Assembly (NCBI GenBank): GCA_044337015.1
Contig: JBIIOJ010000062.1
Span: 1 to 13,438 of the forward strand
Source of the DNA: UBA4655 sp044337015
Lineage (GTDB): Bacteria; Planctomycetota; Planctomycetia; Pirellulales; UBA1268
Direction of reading: 5' to 3'
DNA: 13,438 bases
Below, in pieces: positions 1 through 6,613 of this stretch; positions within the stretch are counted from its first letter, which is position 1, and each line of letters starts with the position of its first letter. The notes under the pieces are model-generated. The model was not told where the DNA came from and did no database searches. It saw nothing but the letters and a program-made list of their open reading frames with translations. A program made the position numbers and the translations under genes.

Positions 1-427
1 TCTCGCGGCCCCGCCACGAAAACGTATCCATCTTCTCAAACGCCCGATCGATCGCGATCGGCTCGACCGGCGGGCGGACGTAGCTCGCGCCGTGGACGGT
101 GAACTTGTCGGAGAGCTGCGGCACGGCATGCCGGAACTCGAGCGGCTTCTCGAAGAGGTCGCGCTCGGCGGCCGGCGCCGCGATCTTCGCGCCGCGGCAG
201 GCGGGATGGCCGGCGAGCTTCGGGAAACCCTGGCACTGCTCCCGGTGGTGGTGGGTGAAGAGCACCCACTCGACCTGCGTGACGCCGATCTGCGGCAGGG
301 CGTCGAGCACGCTGCCGTCGCCAAGGTCGATGAGGATGGCGGCGGAACCGTCCTTGATGACGTACGCGTTGCAGGTGTCGGCCCAGCGGTAGATGCCGGG
401 AGCGACTTGGGTGTAGGCCTGTATCAC
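1..427 (-). CDS. MBL-fold metallo-hydrolase, N-terminal part (gene runs off left edge)
   Basis: The minus strand is open from the left edge to a GTG at 427-425, giving about 142 N-terminal residues; the C-terminus lies outside the window. The start of a metallo-beta-lactamase fold is visible. Residues 8-24 (VAPGIYRWADTCNAYVI) form the opening strands, AILIDLGDGSVLDALPQ (30-46) is the usual D-x-G-G-like strand and turn, and VLFTHHHREQCQG (55-67) lies where the HxHxDH zinc motif belongs. The motif is altered: the zinc-1 histidines H59 and H61 remain, but the Asp-His pair is Glu63-Gln64. The protein could therefore bind one metal, or use a divergent site. No signal peptide is evident with the GTG start. 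The frame stays open upstream into the next gene, so the exact start is uncertain; GTG is the closest start to the conserved fold. The gene is divergent from the YhcH-family gene, with 33 bases between their starts. The substrate cannot be predicted. Confidence 0.75.
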   Translation of the reverse strand, partial: MIQAYTQVAPGIYRWADTCNAYVIKDGSAAILIDLGDGSVLDALPQIGVTQVEWVLFTHHHREQCQGFPKLAGHPACRGAKIAAPAAERDLFEKPLEFRHAVPQLSDKFTVHGASYVRPPVEPIAIDRAFEKMDTFSWRGRE

Positions 428-460
428 GCCCGCTATGATACCGGGCCCTGGAGTGAAACC

Positions 461-916
461 ATGATTCTCGACTCGCTCCCTCTCTGGCACCGTTACGCCT
501 CGCTCAACCCGAGGCTCGCCCGCGGCTTCGACTTTCTGCAACGGCTCCCGGCCGACGCGGCCGAGGGCCGGCACTCGATCGACGGCGACGCGGTCTACGC
601 GATGGTGCAGCGGTATCGGACCCGGCCCGTGGCCCAGATGCAGCTCGAGGCGCACCGCCGCTACATCGACATCCAGTACCTCGTGAGCGGCCGCGAGGTG
701 ATCCACTGGGCGGCGATCGCCGGCCTTGCGGAGCCGACGAAGCCCTACGACGCCGCGACCGACGCCGCGCTCTACGCGACGACGCCCGACATGACGCCCG
801 TGCTGCTGCAGTCGGGCCAGTTTGCGATCCTGTTTCCCGACGACGCCCACGCTCCGTGCTGCGCCTGGGGCGACCCTGCCGAAGTGCTGAAGGTCGTCGT
901 GAAGGTCGAGGTCTGA
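461..916 (+). CDS. YhcH/YjgK/YiaL family protein (DUF386, cupin-like)
   Basis: The protein has 151 residues, the normal length for this family of small cupin-like metal-binding beta-barrel proteins. Members include EbgC and YiaL and occur with sugar or sialic-acid catabolism genes. Family landmarks seen are GRHSIDGDAVYAMVQRY (36-52), the signature LEAHRRYIDIQYLVSGRE (62-79), AILFPDDAHAPCCAW (122-136) and the terminal VLKVVVKVEV. E63, H65 and H130 are the likely metal ligands by family analogy. An in-frame ATG as far back as 92 exists, but that extension is antisense to the metallo-hydrolase and lacks family similarity; ATG 461 gives the exact family N-terminus (MILDSLPLWHRY). No signal peptide is present, so it is probably cytoplasmic. 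No good ribosome site precedes 461. The likely role is binding or anomerising a sugar or uronate; the actual ligand is unknown. Confidence 0.85.
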   Translation: MILDSLPLWHRYASLNPRLARGFDFLQRLPADAAEGRHSIDGDAVYAMVQRYRTRPVAQMQLEAHRRYIDIQYLVSGREVIHWAAIAGLAEPTKPYDAATDAALYATTPDMTPVLLQSGQFAILFPDDAHAPCCAWGDPAEVLKVVVKVEV

Positions 917-920
917 CGCC

Positions 921-956
921 GTCCGGCCTCAGCCACTGGTCCGGCCTCAGCCACTG
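921..956. repeat. Tandem direct repeat, two copies of 18 bp
   Basis: The unit gtccggcctcagccactg occurs at 921-938 and again, identically and without spacing, at 939-956. It fills the gap between the convergent YhcH-family and aldolase genes. The second copy contains the aldolase stop codon (complement of 947-949), so the repeat also forms the end of that coding sequence. The unit has no obvious long stem and no T-run, so it does not look like a standard intrinsic terminator. Confidence 0.9.
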
Positions 957-2044
957 GGCCCACGGCAATCGGCACTACGACAATCGGACAACAGCGATGC
1001 GACGTCGGCTTCCGTCGTCGCCCAGGAGCACATGAACCGGCAGCCGCCGCTGCCGATGAAGTCGTAAAACCGCCAGCCGCGGGCTCGCAGCCCGGCCGCG
1101 AGTTCTCTCGTCAGCCTCGCGAAGACGGCGTTGGCCTGACGGCGTCCGAGCAGTTCCACGCCGGGAATATCCCGCAGGCCCGACTCGAGCTGCGCCGCCC
1201 GGTCGTTCGCGCGACGGGCGTTGTCGAGCCACGTACTGCCTTCGAGCAATCCCACCCAGCCCGCCGTGATCGCCCGCATCTTCGACGCGAGCTGCCCGGC
1301 CTGCTTGCAACGGTAGGCAAACTCCTCCGCCTGCTCGCGGCGGAAGAAGACGACGGCCTCGCCGATCCCCATGCCGTTCTTCGTGCCGCCGAGGCAGAGC
1401 ACGTCCACTCCCGCCTCCCAGGTGATCCGCTTCGGCGGCACGCCGAGGGCGGCCACCGCATTCGCGAACCGGGCGCCGTCCATGTGGAGCCGCAGGCCGT
1501 GACGGCGGCAGGCCTCGGCCACCGCCTCGACCTCCTCGACCGCATACACCGTCGAGAGCTCCGTCGCCTGTGTGATGCTCACGACGCGGGGCTTCGGATA
1601 ATGGATGTCGCGGCGACGGAGGACGGCCTCGTCGATCCCCTGCGGCGTGAGCTTGCCCTCGGGGCCCGGCAGCTGGAGCAGCTTCGTGCCGTTGGAGAAA
1701 AACTCGGGGGCGCCGCACTCGTCGGTCTCGACATGCGCCAGTTCGTGGCAGAGGATCGAGTGGTACGACTGGCAGAGCGACGCCAGCGCCAGCGAATTCG
1801 CCGCCGTGCCGTTGAAGACGAAGAAGACCTCCGCATCGCACTCGAACATCTCGCGGACGAGCGTGCAGGCCCGCGCGGTCCACGGGTCGTCGCCATAGCT
1901 CGCGACGCAGCCGGCATTCGCCCGCTCGACCACCGCCCAGACCTCGGGGCAGACGCCAGCCGTGTTGTCACTGGCGAACTGCCAGCCGGGCTCGGCGCCC
2001 GTCGCTCGCGAAATGCTGCCGGCCGTCGTACCGCTTTGGTGCAT
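947..2044 (-). CDS. ltaE: Low-specificity L-threonine aldolase / beta-eliminating lyase family, PLP-dependent
   Basis: The 365-residue product is a fold-type I PLP enzyme of the threonine aldolase group, which cleaves L-threonine or allo-threonine to glycine and acetaldehyde; related aldolases act on other beta-hydroxy amino acids. Visible landmarks are the N-terminal FASDNTAGVCPEVW and ASYGDDPWTAR, FVFNGTAANSLAL for the PLP phosphate region, HELAHVETDECGAPEFF, the LHMDGARFANA motif whose Asp contacts the PLP ring nitrogen, and CLGGTKNGM with K222 as the Schiff-base lysine. The length matches bacterial relatives. ATG 2044 was chosen because it leaves a short leader before the conserved SDN strand and follows a weak GAGG; an in-frame ATG at 2095 would add 17 unconserved residues and has no ribosome site. 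No export signal is seen, so it is cytoplasmic. The C-terminal residues run into an 18-bp tandem repeat. The exact substrate stereochemistry is unknown. Confidence 0.88.
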   Translation of the reverse strand: MHQSGTTAGSISRATGAEPGWQFASDNTAGVCPEVWAVVERANAGCVASYGDDPWTARACTLVREMFECDAEVFFVFNGTAANSLALASLCQSYHSILCHELAHVETDECGAPEFFSNGTKLLQLPGPEGKLTPQGIDEAVLRRRDIHYPKPRVVSITQATELSTVYAVEEVEAVAEACRRHGLRLHMDGARFANAVAALGVPPKRITWEAGVDVLCLGGTKNGMGIGEAVVFFRREQAEEFAYRCKQAGQLASKMRAITAGWVGLLEGSTWLDNARRANDRAAQLESGLRDIPGVELLGRRQANAVFARLTRELAAGLRARGWRFYDFIGSGGCRFMCSWATTEADVASLLSDCRSADCRGPSG

Positions 2045-2105
2045 CACACTGCCTCTGGCGTCGCGGATATCATACAAACCGCTCTTTCCCCCCATGTGTC
2101 ATACG

Positions 2106-3146
2106 ATGCCCAGCCGTCGCGATTTTCTCGGAGCGGCCGCCGCCGTCTCGATCGCGGGTGGGTCGGCCGACGCAGCTCCCGCGACGATGAACCCCGAGCA
2201 GCCCACGTTTCGCGATCGGCTCCTCGAATGCCTCGGCGGGCTCTGGCCGGAACCCTGCCCGCTCGACCCGCGGCCCCGCGAGGCCGTCGATGTCGACGGC
2301 CGCAGCATCGCAAGCGGCCCGCGGGAAGGCTACCGCATCGAATCGATCGACTACTGCGTGGAGCCAGGGGAGAGGGTGCCGGCGCTCCTGCTCGTTCCCG
2401 AGGGAGTCGATGCCGCCCATCCCGCCCCGGCGATCGCCGTCTGGCACCAGCACAACGGCGAGTGGCACCTCGGCAAGAGCGAGCCGGCGGGCCTCGCCGG
2501 CAACCCGATGCACCACACGGGCGTGGCCCTCGCGAAGGAGGGCTACGTCGTCCTCTGTCCCGACGCCGCCTGCTTCGAGGAGCGACGCAGCCCGTTTCTC
2601 AAAGGGGAGAAATTCGAGCGGTTCGAGTTCCTGCGGCACGTGGTCGCCGGCCGATGCCTCGCCTGGAAGAACATCCTCGACATGCGGCGGGCGATCGACT
2701 ATCTCGCGTCGCGGCCCGAGGTCATGCCCTCGCGGATCGGCTGCTACGGCCATTCGATGGGCTCGACCCACACCTGGCTCGTGGGCCCGTGGGACGAGCG
2801 GCTCAAGTGCCTCGTCGGCAACTGCTGCCTGCCCACCTACGCCGCGATCGAGCGGAAGCACCTGCTCCACTGCTTCCCGAACTTCGTTCCGGGCATCAGT
2901 CGATATGGCGACACGCCCGACATCGCCGCTCTCGTCGCCCCACGACCGCTGCTCATGAACTTCGGCGAGGCTGACGAGGGCTGCCCGATCGAGGAGGTGC
3001 GGTCGGGCGTCGAAACGATCGCGAAGGCCTACCGGGAAGCCGGCCACCCCGAGGCGTTCGAGGCCTTCATCGAGCCGGGGGTCGGCCATGTGCTCTCCCC
3101 CGCCATGTGGGACCGGACGCGGGACTGGTTCGAGCGGCACCTCTAG
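2106..3146 (+). CDS. Tat-exported alpha/beta hydrolase (dienelactone hydrolase / acetyl-xylan-esterase-like)
   Basis: The 346-residue protein starts with a twin-arginine leader: SRRDFLGAAAAVSIAGG (residues 3-19), ending near ADAAPA. It should fold in the cytoplasm and be exported. The rest is an alpha/beta hydrolase. It has PAIAVWHQHNGEW for the first core strand and oxyanion region, GYVVLCPDAACFEER, a DMRRAIDYLASRPEV helix, and the nucleophile elbow GCYGHSMGS with S217. GEADEGCP holds the probable acid D290 (E288 is nearby), and GVGHVLS contains the catalytic H328. The layout resembles planctomycete dienelactone-hydrolase or acetyl-xylan-esterase-like proteins, which cleave ester bonds on carbohydrate or lactone substrates; the real substrate is not readable here. 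ATG 2106 was preferred over ATG 2094 and 1962 because it gives a standard Tat N-terminus. There is no clear Shine-Dalgarno site. It is divergent from the aldolase, with 61 bases between starts. Confidence 0.85.
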   Translation: MPSRRDFLGAAAAVSIAGGSADAAPATMNPEQPTFRDRLLECLGGLWPEPCPLDPRPREAVDVDGRSIASGPREGYRIESIDYCVEPGERVPALLLVPEGVDAAHPAPAIAVWHQHNGEWHLGKSEPAGLAGNPMHHTGVALAKEGYVVLCPDAACFEERRSPFLKGEKFERFEFLRHVVAGRCLAWKNILDMRRAIDYLASRPEVMPSRIGCYGHSMGSTHTWLVGPWDERLKCLVGNCCLPTYAAIERKHLLHCFPNFVPGISRYGDTPDIAALVAPRPLLMNFGEADEGCPIEEVRSGVETIAKAYREAGHPEAFEAFIEPGVGHVLSPAMWDRTRDWFERHL

Positions 3147-3237
3147 CTGCCCGTTCAAAAGGGGGGATCGCGGCCTCGCCGGATCGCCTCGGGACGACTA
3201 CTCTTATAGGGAGAAATCTGCCGATAGGCCGATAGTC

Positions 3238-3242
3238 AGGAG
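3238..3242 (+). promoter_or_regulatory. Shine-Dalgarno AGGAG for the 3255 lipoprotein gene
   Basis: AGGAG lies 12 bases before ATG 3255, slightly further than the usual 5-9 bases. It is the only good ribosome site here and supports the start at the lipoprotein leader. An 8-bp tandem repeat, GCCGATAG twice (3220-3235), sits directly upstream. Confidence 0.5.
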
Positions 3243-3254
3243 AACAGTCGGAAC

Positions 3255-6200
3255 ATGCCTGCATTTTCCCGAGAGCTCCGAGCGGTCGTCGCGATCTTGG
3301 CCCTGGTGGCGGTGCTGCCGGGCTGCTCCGGCAGCCGCCCGGCGGCCCCGGCCGCGAAGGCCTCCGCGGCCGTGCCGCCGCCCGCCGCCGTCGAGTGCCG
3401 GTTCACGGAGAAGCCGCCCACGATCGACGGCGACCTCGGCGACGACGCCTGGAAGAACGCCGCCACGATCGAGAACTTCGCGATGCCCTGGCTCGCGAAG
3501 GACGCCTCCGGCCAGCCACGCAAGCCCGAGAAGGCTACCCGCGCGAAGATCCTCTGGGACCGCGAGAACCTCTACGTCTCGGCCGACCTCGACGACGCCG
3601 ATCTCTACGCCGACATCGGCGAACACGACGGCCAGATCTGGGACAATGACGTCTTTGAAGTGTTCTTGAAGCCCGCCGTCGACAAGCCGTCGTACTACGA
3701 GTTCCAGGTCAACGCGAAGAACGCGCAGTTCGACTGCTTCATCCCGAGGCGGGGCCACGTGGGCCGGTTCAGGAGACTTCACGACTTCGGCATCGAGTCG
3801 GCCGTCAAGCTTCGCGGCACGCTCGACACGTGGACCGACACCGACAAGGGATGGTCGGTGGAGATGCGGATCCCGTGGACTGATTTCATGCACACCGGCG
3901 GCCGGCCGGAGCCGGGCAACGAGTGGCGGTTCGCGCTCTGCCGTTACGACCATGACGTGGGCCGCGAGCAGCCGGAGCTTTCCACCTCGGCGCCGCTTTC
4001 CAAGCTGAGCTTCCACCAGCACGAGGACTACGCGCCGCTAAAGTTCATCGGTCCGGCGACGACCGCCGCGAAGCCCTACGGCATCCCGAAGATCGTGCCG
4101 GTGACGACGTCGAAGGTGGTCGGGTCGCCGGAGCCCCCCCTGCCCTACACCATCGAGCCGGCCCTGCCGAAGGCGAAGGTGCCCTGCCCGATCACCGTGG
4201 CCCACCAGCCCGGCAGCGACCGGCTCCTCTACGTGACGGAGCCGTGGTCCTACCAGCCTTCCACCGTGCTGCGGATGCGGGATGACGAGTCAGCTTTCGA
4301 GCCGGAGGTGCTCATCCCCGTCGATGACTCGACCGTCCACTACGCGATCACGTTCCACCCGAACTTCGCCGAGAACGGCTATGTGTTCATCGGCTCCAAC
4401 GGCGTGAAGAGCCCCGACGGCCGCGTTCCCAAGGACGGCCGCAAGCACACGCGGATCACCCGTTACTCCATCGACCGCGAACCGCCCTACGCGTTCCACC
4501 GCGATTCGGCCACGGTGATCATCGAGTGGGATTCCGACGGCCACAACGGCGGCGATATGGCCTTCGGCCTCGACGGCATGATGTACGTCGGCAGCGGTGA
4601 CGGCACGAGCGACTCCGACGCCGACCGCAAGGGACAGGACCTCACGAGCCTGCGATCGAAGATCCTGCGGATCGACGTCGATCATCCCGACGAAGACGTC
4701 CCGAACGACGGCCGGCACTACTCAGTGCCGAAGGACAACCCGATCTTCGACAAGGACAGCCCCATCGCCACGGTGAAGGGCGCCAGGCCCGAGACGTTCG
4801 CCTACGGGCTTCGGCAGCCCTGGCGGGTCGTGATCGACAAGAAGACGGGGCAGATCTGGGTCGGCAACCAGGGGCAGGATCTCTGGGAGCAGATCTATCT
4901 GATCGAGCGTGGGGCAAACTACGGCTGGAGCATCCTCGAGGGCACCCACAAGTTCCACGCCGACCAGCCGGCCGGCCCGACGCCGTTTTCGAAGCCCGTC
5001 GCCGAGCACCCGCACGCAGAGGCCCGCGCGATGACCGGCGGCCTCGTCTACACCGGCTCCGCCCTGCCCGACCTGAAGGGCGCCTATCTCTACGCCGACT
5101 ACTCGACCGGCCGCATCTGGGGCATCCGCCACGACGGCACGAAGCCGACCTGGCACGAGCTGATCGCCGACACGCAGCTCCAGATCACCGCCTTTGGCTC
5201 CGACTCCAAGGGGGAGATCCTGATCTGCGACCACCAGCCCGGCGACAAGGGGGGATTCTACCGGCTCGTGCGCAGGCCGCCGGTGTCGAAAGACGCGGCC
5301 CCGTTCCCGGTGAAGCTCTCCGAAAGCGGCCTCTTCGCAAACGTCTCGAAGCACAGGATGGTGGATGGCGTCGTGCCCTACCAGCCGGTCTCGCCGCTCT
5401 GGAGCGATGGCACCCACAAGGCACGGTTCTTCGCCCTGCCGCCGGTCAAGGACGCCTCCGGCACGGTCGTGCCGGCGAAGATCGGCGTCACGAACGCCCG
5501 CGGCTGGAACTTTCCCGATGGCACGGTGCTCGTGAAGTCGTTTGCAATCGACGACGTCGAGGGAGATCCCTCCACCCGCCGCTGGATCGAGACCCGCTTC
5601 ATGCTCAGGGAGCAGGGAGAATGGGCCGGATACAGCTACGAGTGGAACGACGACCAGACCGACGCCGTCCTGGTGGCGGCCGAGGGGAAGGACCGCGAGT
5701 TCCAGATCCGCACGGCGGACCTCGCCAAGCACGCCGACGGCGTGAAGAAGCAGCAGTGGCACTACCCCTCCAGGACGGAGTGCATGGTCTGCCACAGCCG
5801 GGCGAGCAACTACGTGCTCGGCCTCTGCACGGTGCAGCTCAACCACGACTACGACTACGAGGCCGTCCTCGGCCAAGGACATTCCACCGACAACCAACTC
5901 CGCACGCTCGAACACCTCGGCCTCCTGGAGGTGAACTGGTGGGGCGACGGCGCCGGGTCTTTGTTTGGCCGGGCCGTCGCGGCCGGCATCGGCCGCGAGC
6001 ATGGAGAGGCCGGTTCGGAGGGCAGTGATTTGGGGGGCAGTGATTTGGAGGGCAGTGAGGAGACGCCGGAACAGAAGCGGCAACGGGAGAAGAAGATCAA
6101 CGACGCACGGTGGAACTGGGTGGGACGCAAGACGGCTTCCCGTGATCCCGAGTCCTGGTCGTTCAGCAAGAGAAAGTCGTCGCTGCTCTCGAGGGCCCCC

Positions 6201-6602
6201 GATCGGACCAACCGGCTCGTGAACCCGTACGACGCGTCGCACCCGCTCGAGGCCCGGGCCAGGTCGTACCTGCACTCGAACTGCTCTTCCTGCCACGTCG
6301 GCGCCGGTGGCGGCAACGCGCTCATCGAGCTCGAGTATCTCTCCGCCTACGACACGATCCCGGTCAAGTCGATGAAGACGGTCGGCGTGAAGCCGCTGCA
6401 CGCCACGTTCGACCTTCCGGACGCTCAGCTCATCGCGGCCGGCCACCCCGAGCGGTCGGTGCTCCTCACGCGGATGAGCCGCCGCGGGCCCGGCCAGATG
6501 CCGCAGTTGGCGACCGCGATCGTGGACGAGCCCGCGGTGGAGGTCGTCAGGGCCTGGATCGAGTCGCTCGCGCCAAAGGACGGCGAGGTGTCGTCGCGGT
6601 AG
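3255..6602 (+). CDS. Lipoprotein: CBM9-like domain + glucose/sorbosone dehydrogenase + C-terminal dihaem cytochrome domain
   Basis: The 1115-residue protein has three modules behind a lipoprotein leader (hydrophobic 10-21, lipobox LPGC, Cys24), so it is probably membrane-anchored and faces the periplasm. Residues about 47-265 resemble a CBM9-like carbohydrate-binding fold (PPTIDGDLGDDAW, YEFQVNAKN, WSVEMRIPW). Residues about 296-673 form a PQQ-type glucose/sorbosone dehydrogenase propeller: GHNGGDMAFGLDG with the probable catalytic base H430, MYVGSGDG, YGLRQPWR and ERGANYGW. Residues about 680-1115 match the dihaem domain of the HNE_0200/SO2930 type: YQPVSPLWSDGTHKARF, FPDGTVLVKSF and QLNHDYDYE. 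There are two haem motifs, C843-M-V-C-H and C1010-S-S-C-H, and ARARSYLHSNCSSCH is typical of the family. The expected role is oxidation of a sugar or polyol outside the cytoplasm, with electrons passed to the fused haems. A repetitive insert lies near 915-940. It stands alone as a transcription unit and converges on the lactonase-like gene, with 11 bases between. Confidence 0.88.
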   Translation: MPAFSRELRAVVAILALVAVLPGCSGSRPAAPAAKASAAVPPPAAVECRFTEKPPTIDGDLGDDAWKNAATIENFAMPWLAKDASGQPRKPEKATRAKILWDRENLYVSADLDDADLYADIGEHDGQIWDNDVFEVFLKPAVDKPSYYEFQVNAKNAQFDCFIPRRGHVGRFRRLHDFGIESAVKLRGTLDTWTDTDKGWSVEMRIPWTDFMHTGGRPEPGNEWRFALCRYDHDVGREQPELSTSAPLSKLSFHQHEDYAPLKFIGPATTAAKPYGIPKIVPVTTSKVVGSPEPPLPYTIEPALPKAKVPCPITVAHQPGSDRLLYVTEPWSYQPSTVLRMRDDESAFEPEVLIPVDDSTVHYAITFHPNFAENGYVFIGSNGVKSPDGRVPKDGRKHTRITRYSIDREPPYAFHRDSATVIIEWDSDGHNGGDMAFGLDGMMYVGSGDGTSDSDADRKGQDLTSLRSKILRIDVDHPDEDVPNDGRHYSVPKDNPIFDKDSPIATVKGARPETFAYGLRQPWRVVIDKKTGQIWVGNQGQDLWEQIYLIERGANYGWSILEGTHKFHADQPAGPTPFSKPVAEHPHAEARAMTGGLVYTGSALPDLKGAYLYADYSTGRIWGIRHDGTKPTWHELIADTQLQITAFGSDSKGEILICDHQPGDKGGFYRLVRRPPVSKDAAPFPVKLSESGLFANVSKHRMVDGVVPYQPVSPLWSDGTHKARFFALPPVKDASGTVVPAKIGVTNARGWNFPDGTVLVKSFAIDDVEGDPSTRRWIETRFMLREQGEWAGYSYEWNDDQTDAVLVAAEGKDREFQIRTADLAKHADGVKKQQWHYPSRTECMVCHSRASNYVLGLCTVQLNHDYDYEAVLGQGHSTDNQLRTLEHLGLLEVNWWGDGAGSLFGRAVAAGIGREHGEAGSEGSDLGGSDLEGSEETPEQKRQREKKINDARWNWVGRKTASRDPESWSFSKRKSSLLSRAPDRTNRLVNPYDASHPLEARARSYLHSNCSSCHVGAGGGNALIELEYLSAYDTIPVKSMKTVGVKPLHATFDLPDAQLIAAGHPERSVLLTRMSRRGPGQMPQLATAIVDEPAVEVVRAWIESLAPKDGEVSSR
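6017..6061 (+). repeat. In-frame 15-bp tandem repeat, three copies, inside the lipoprotein gene
   Basis: Three 15-base units lie at 6017-6031, 6032-6046 and 6047-6061; the first two differ at one base and the third diverges at its end. They encode the acidic, Gly/Ser-rich pentapeptides EGSDL, GGSDL and EGSEE (residues 922-936). Use of TTG and GAT codons and the AT-richer unit contrast with the surrounding gene. The repeat lies between the two haem motifs, in a region expected to be a loop. Confidence 0.9.
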
Positions 6603-6613
6603 GGCCCGACCCC

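Noticed and set aside
92..460. N-terminal extension of the YhcH-family frame
   Set aside because: The extra residues come from DNA that encodes the metallo-hydrolase on the other strand, and the family N-terminus is exactly at ATG 461.
2045..2095. Longer aldolase start at ATG 2095
   Set aside because: It adds unconserved residues, has no ribosome site, and would leave only ten bases to the divergent hydrolase start.
2070..3158. 362-codon open frame on the minus strand
   Set aside because: It is antisense to the Tat-exported hydrolase, which has a full catalytic triad. The minus product has no family features.
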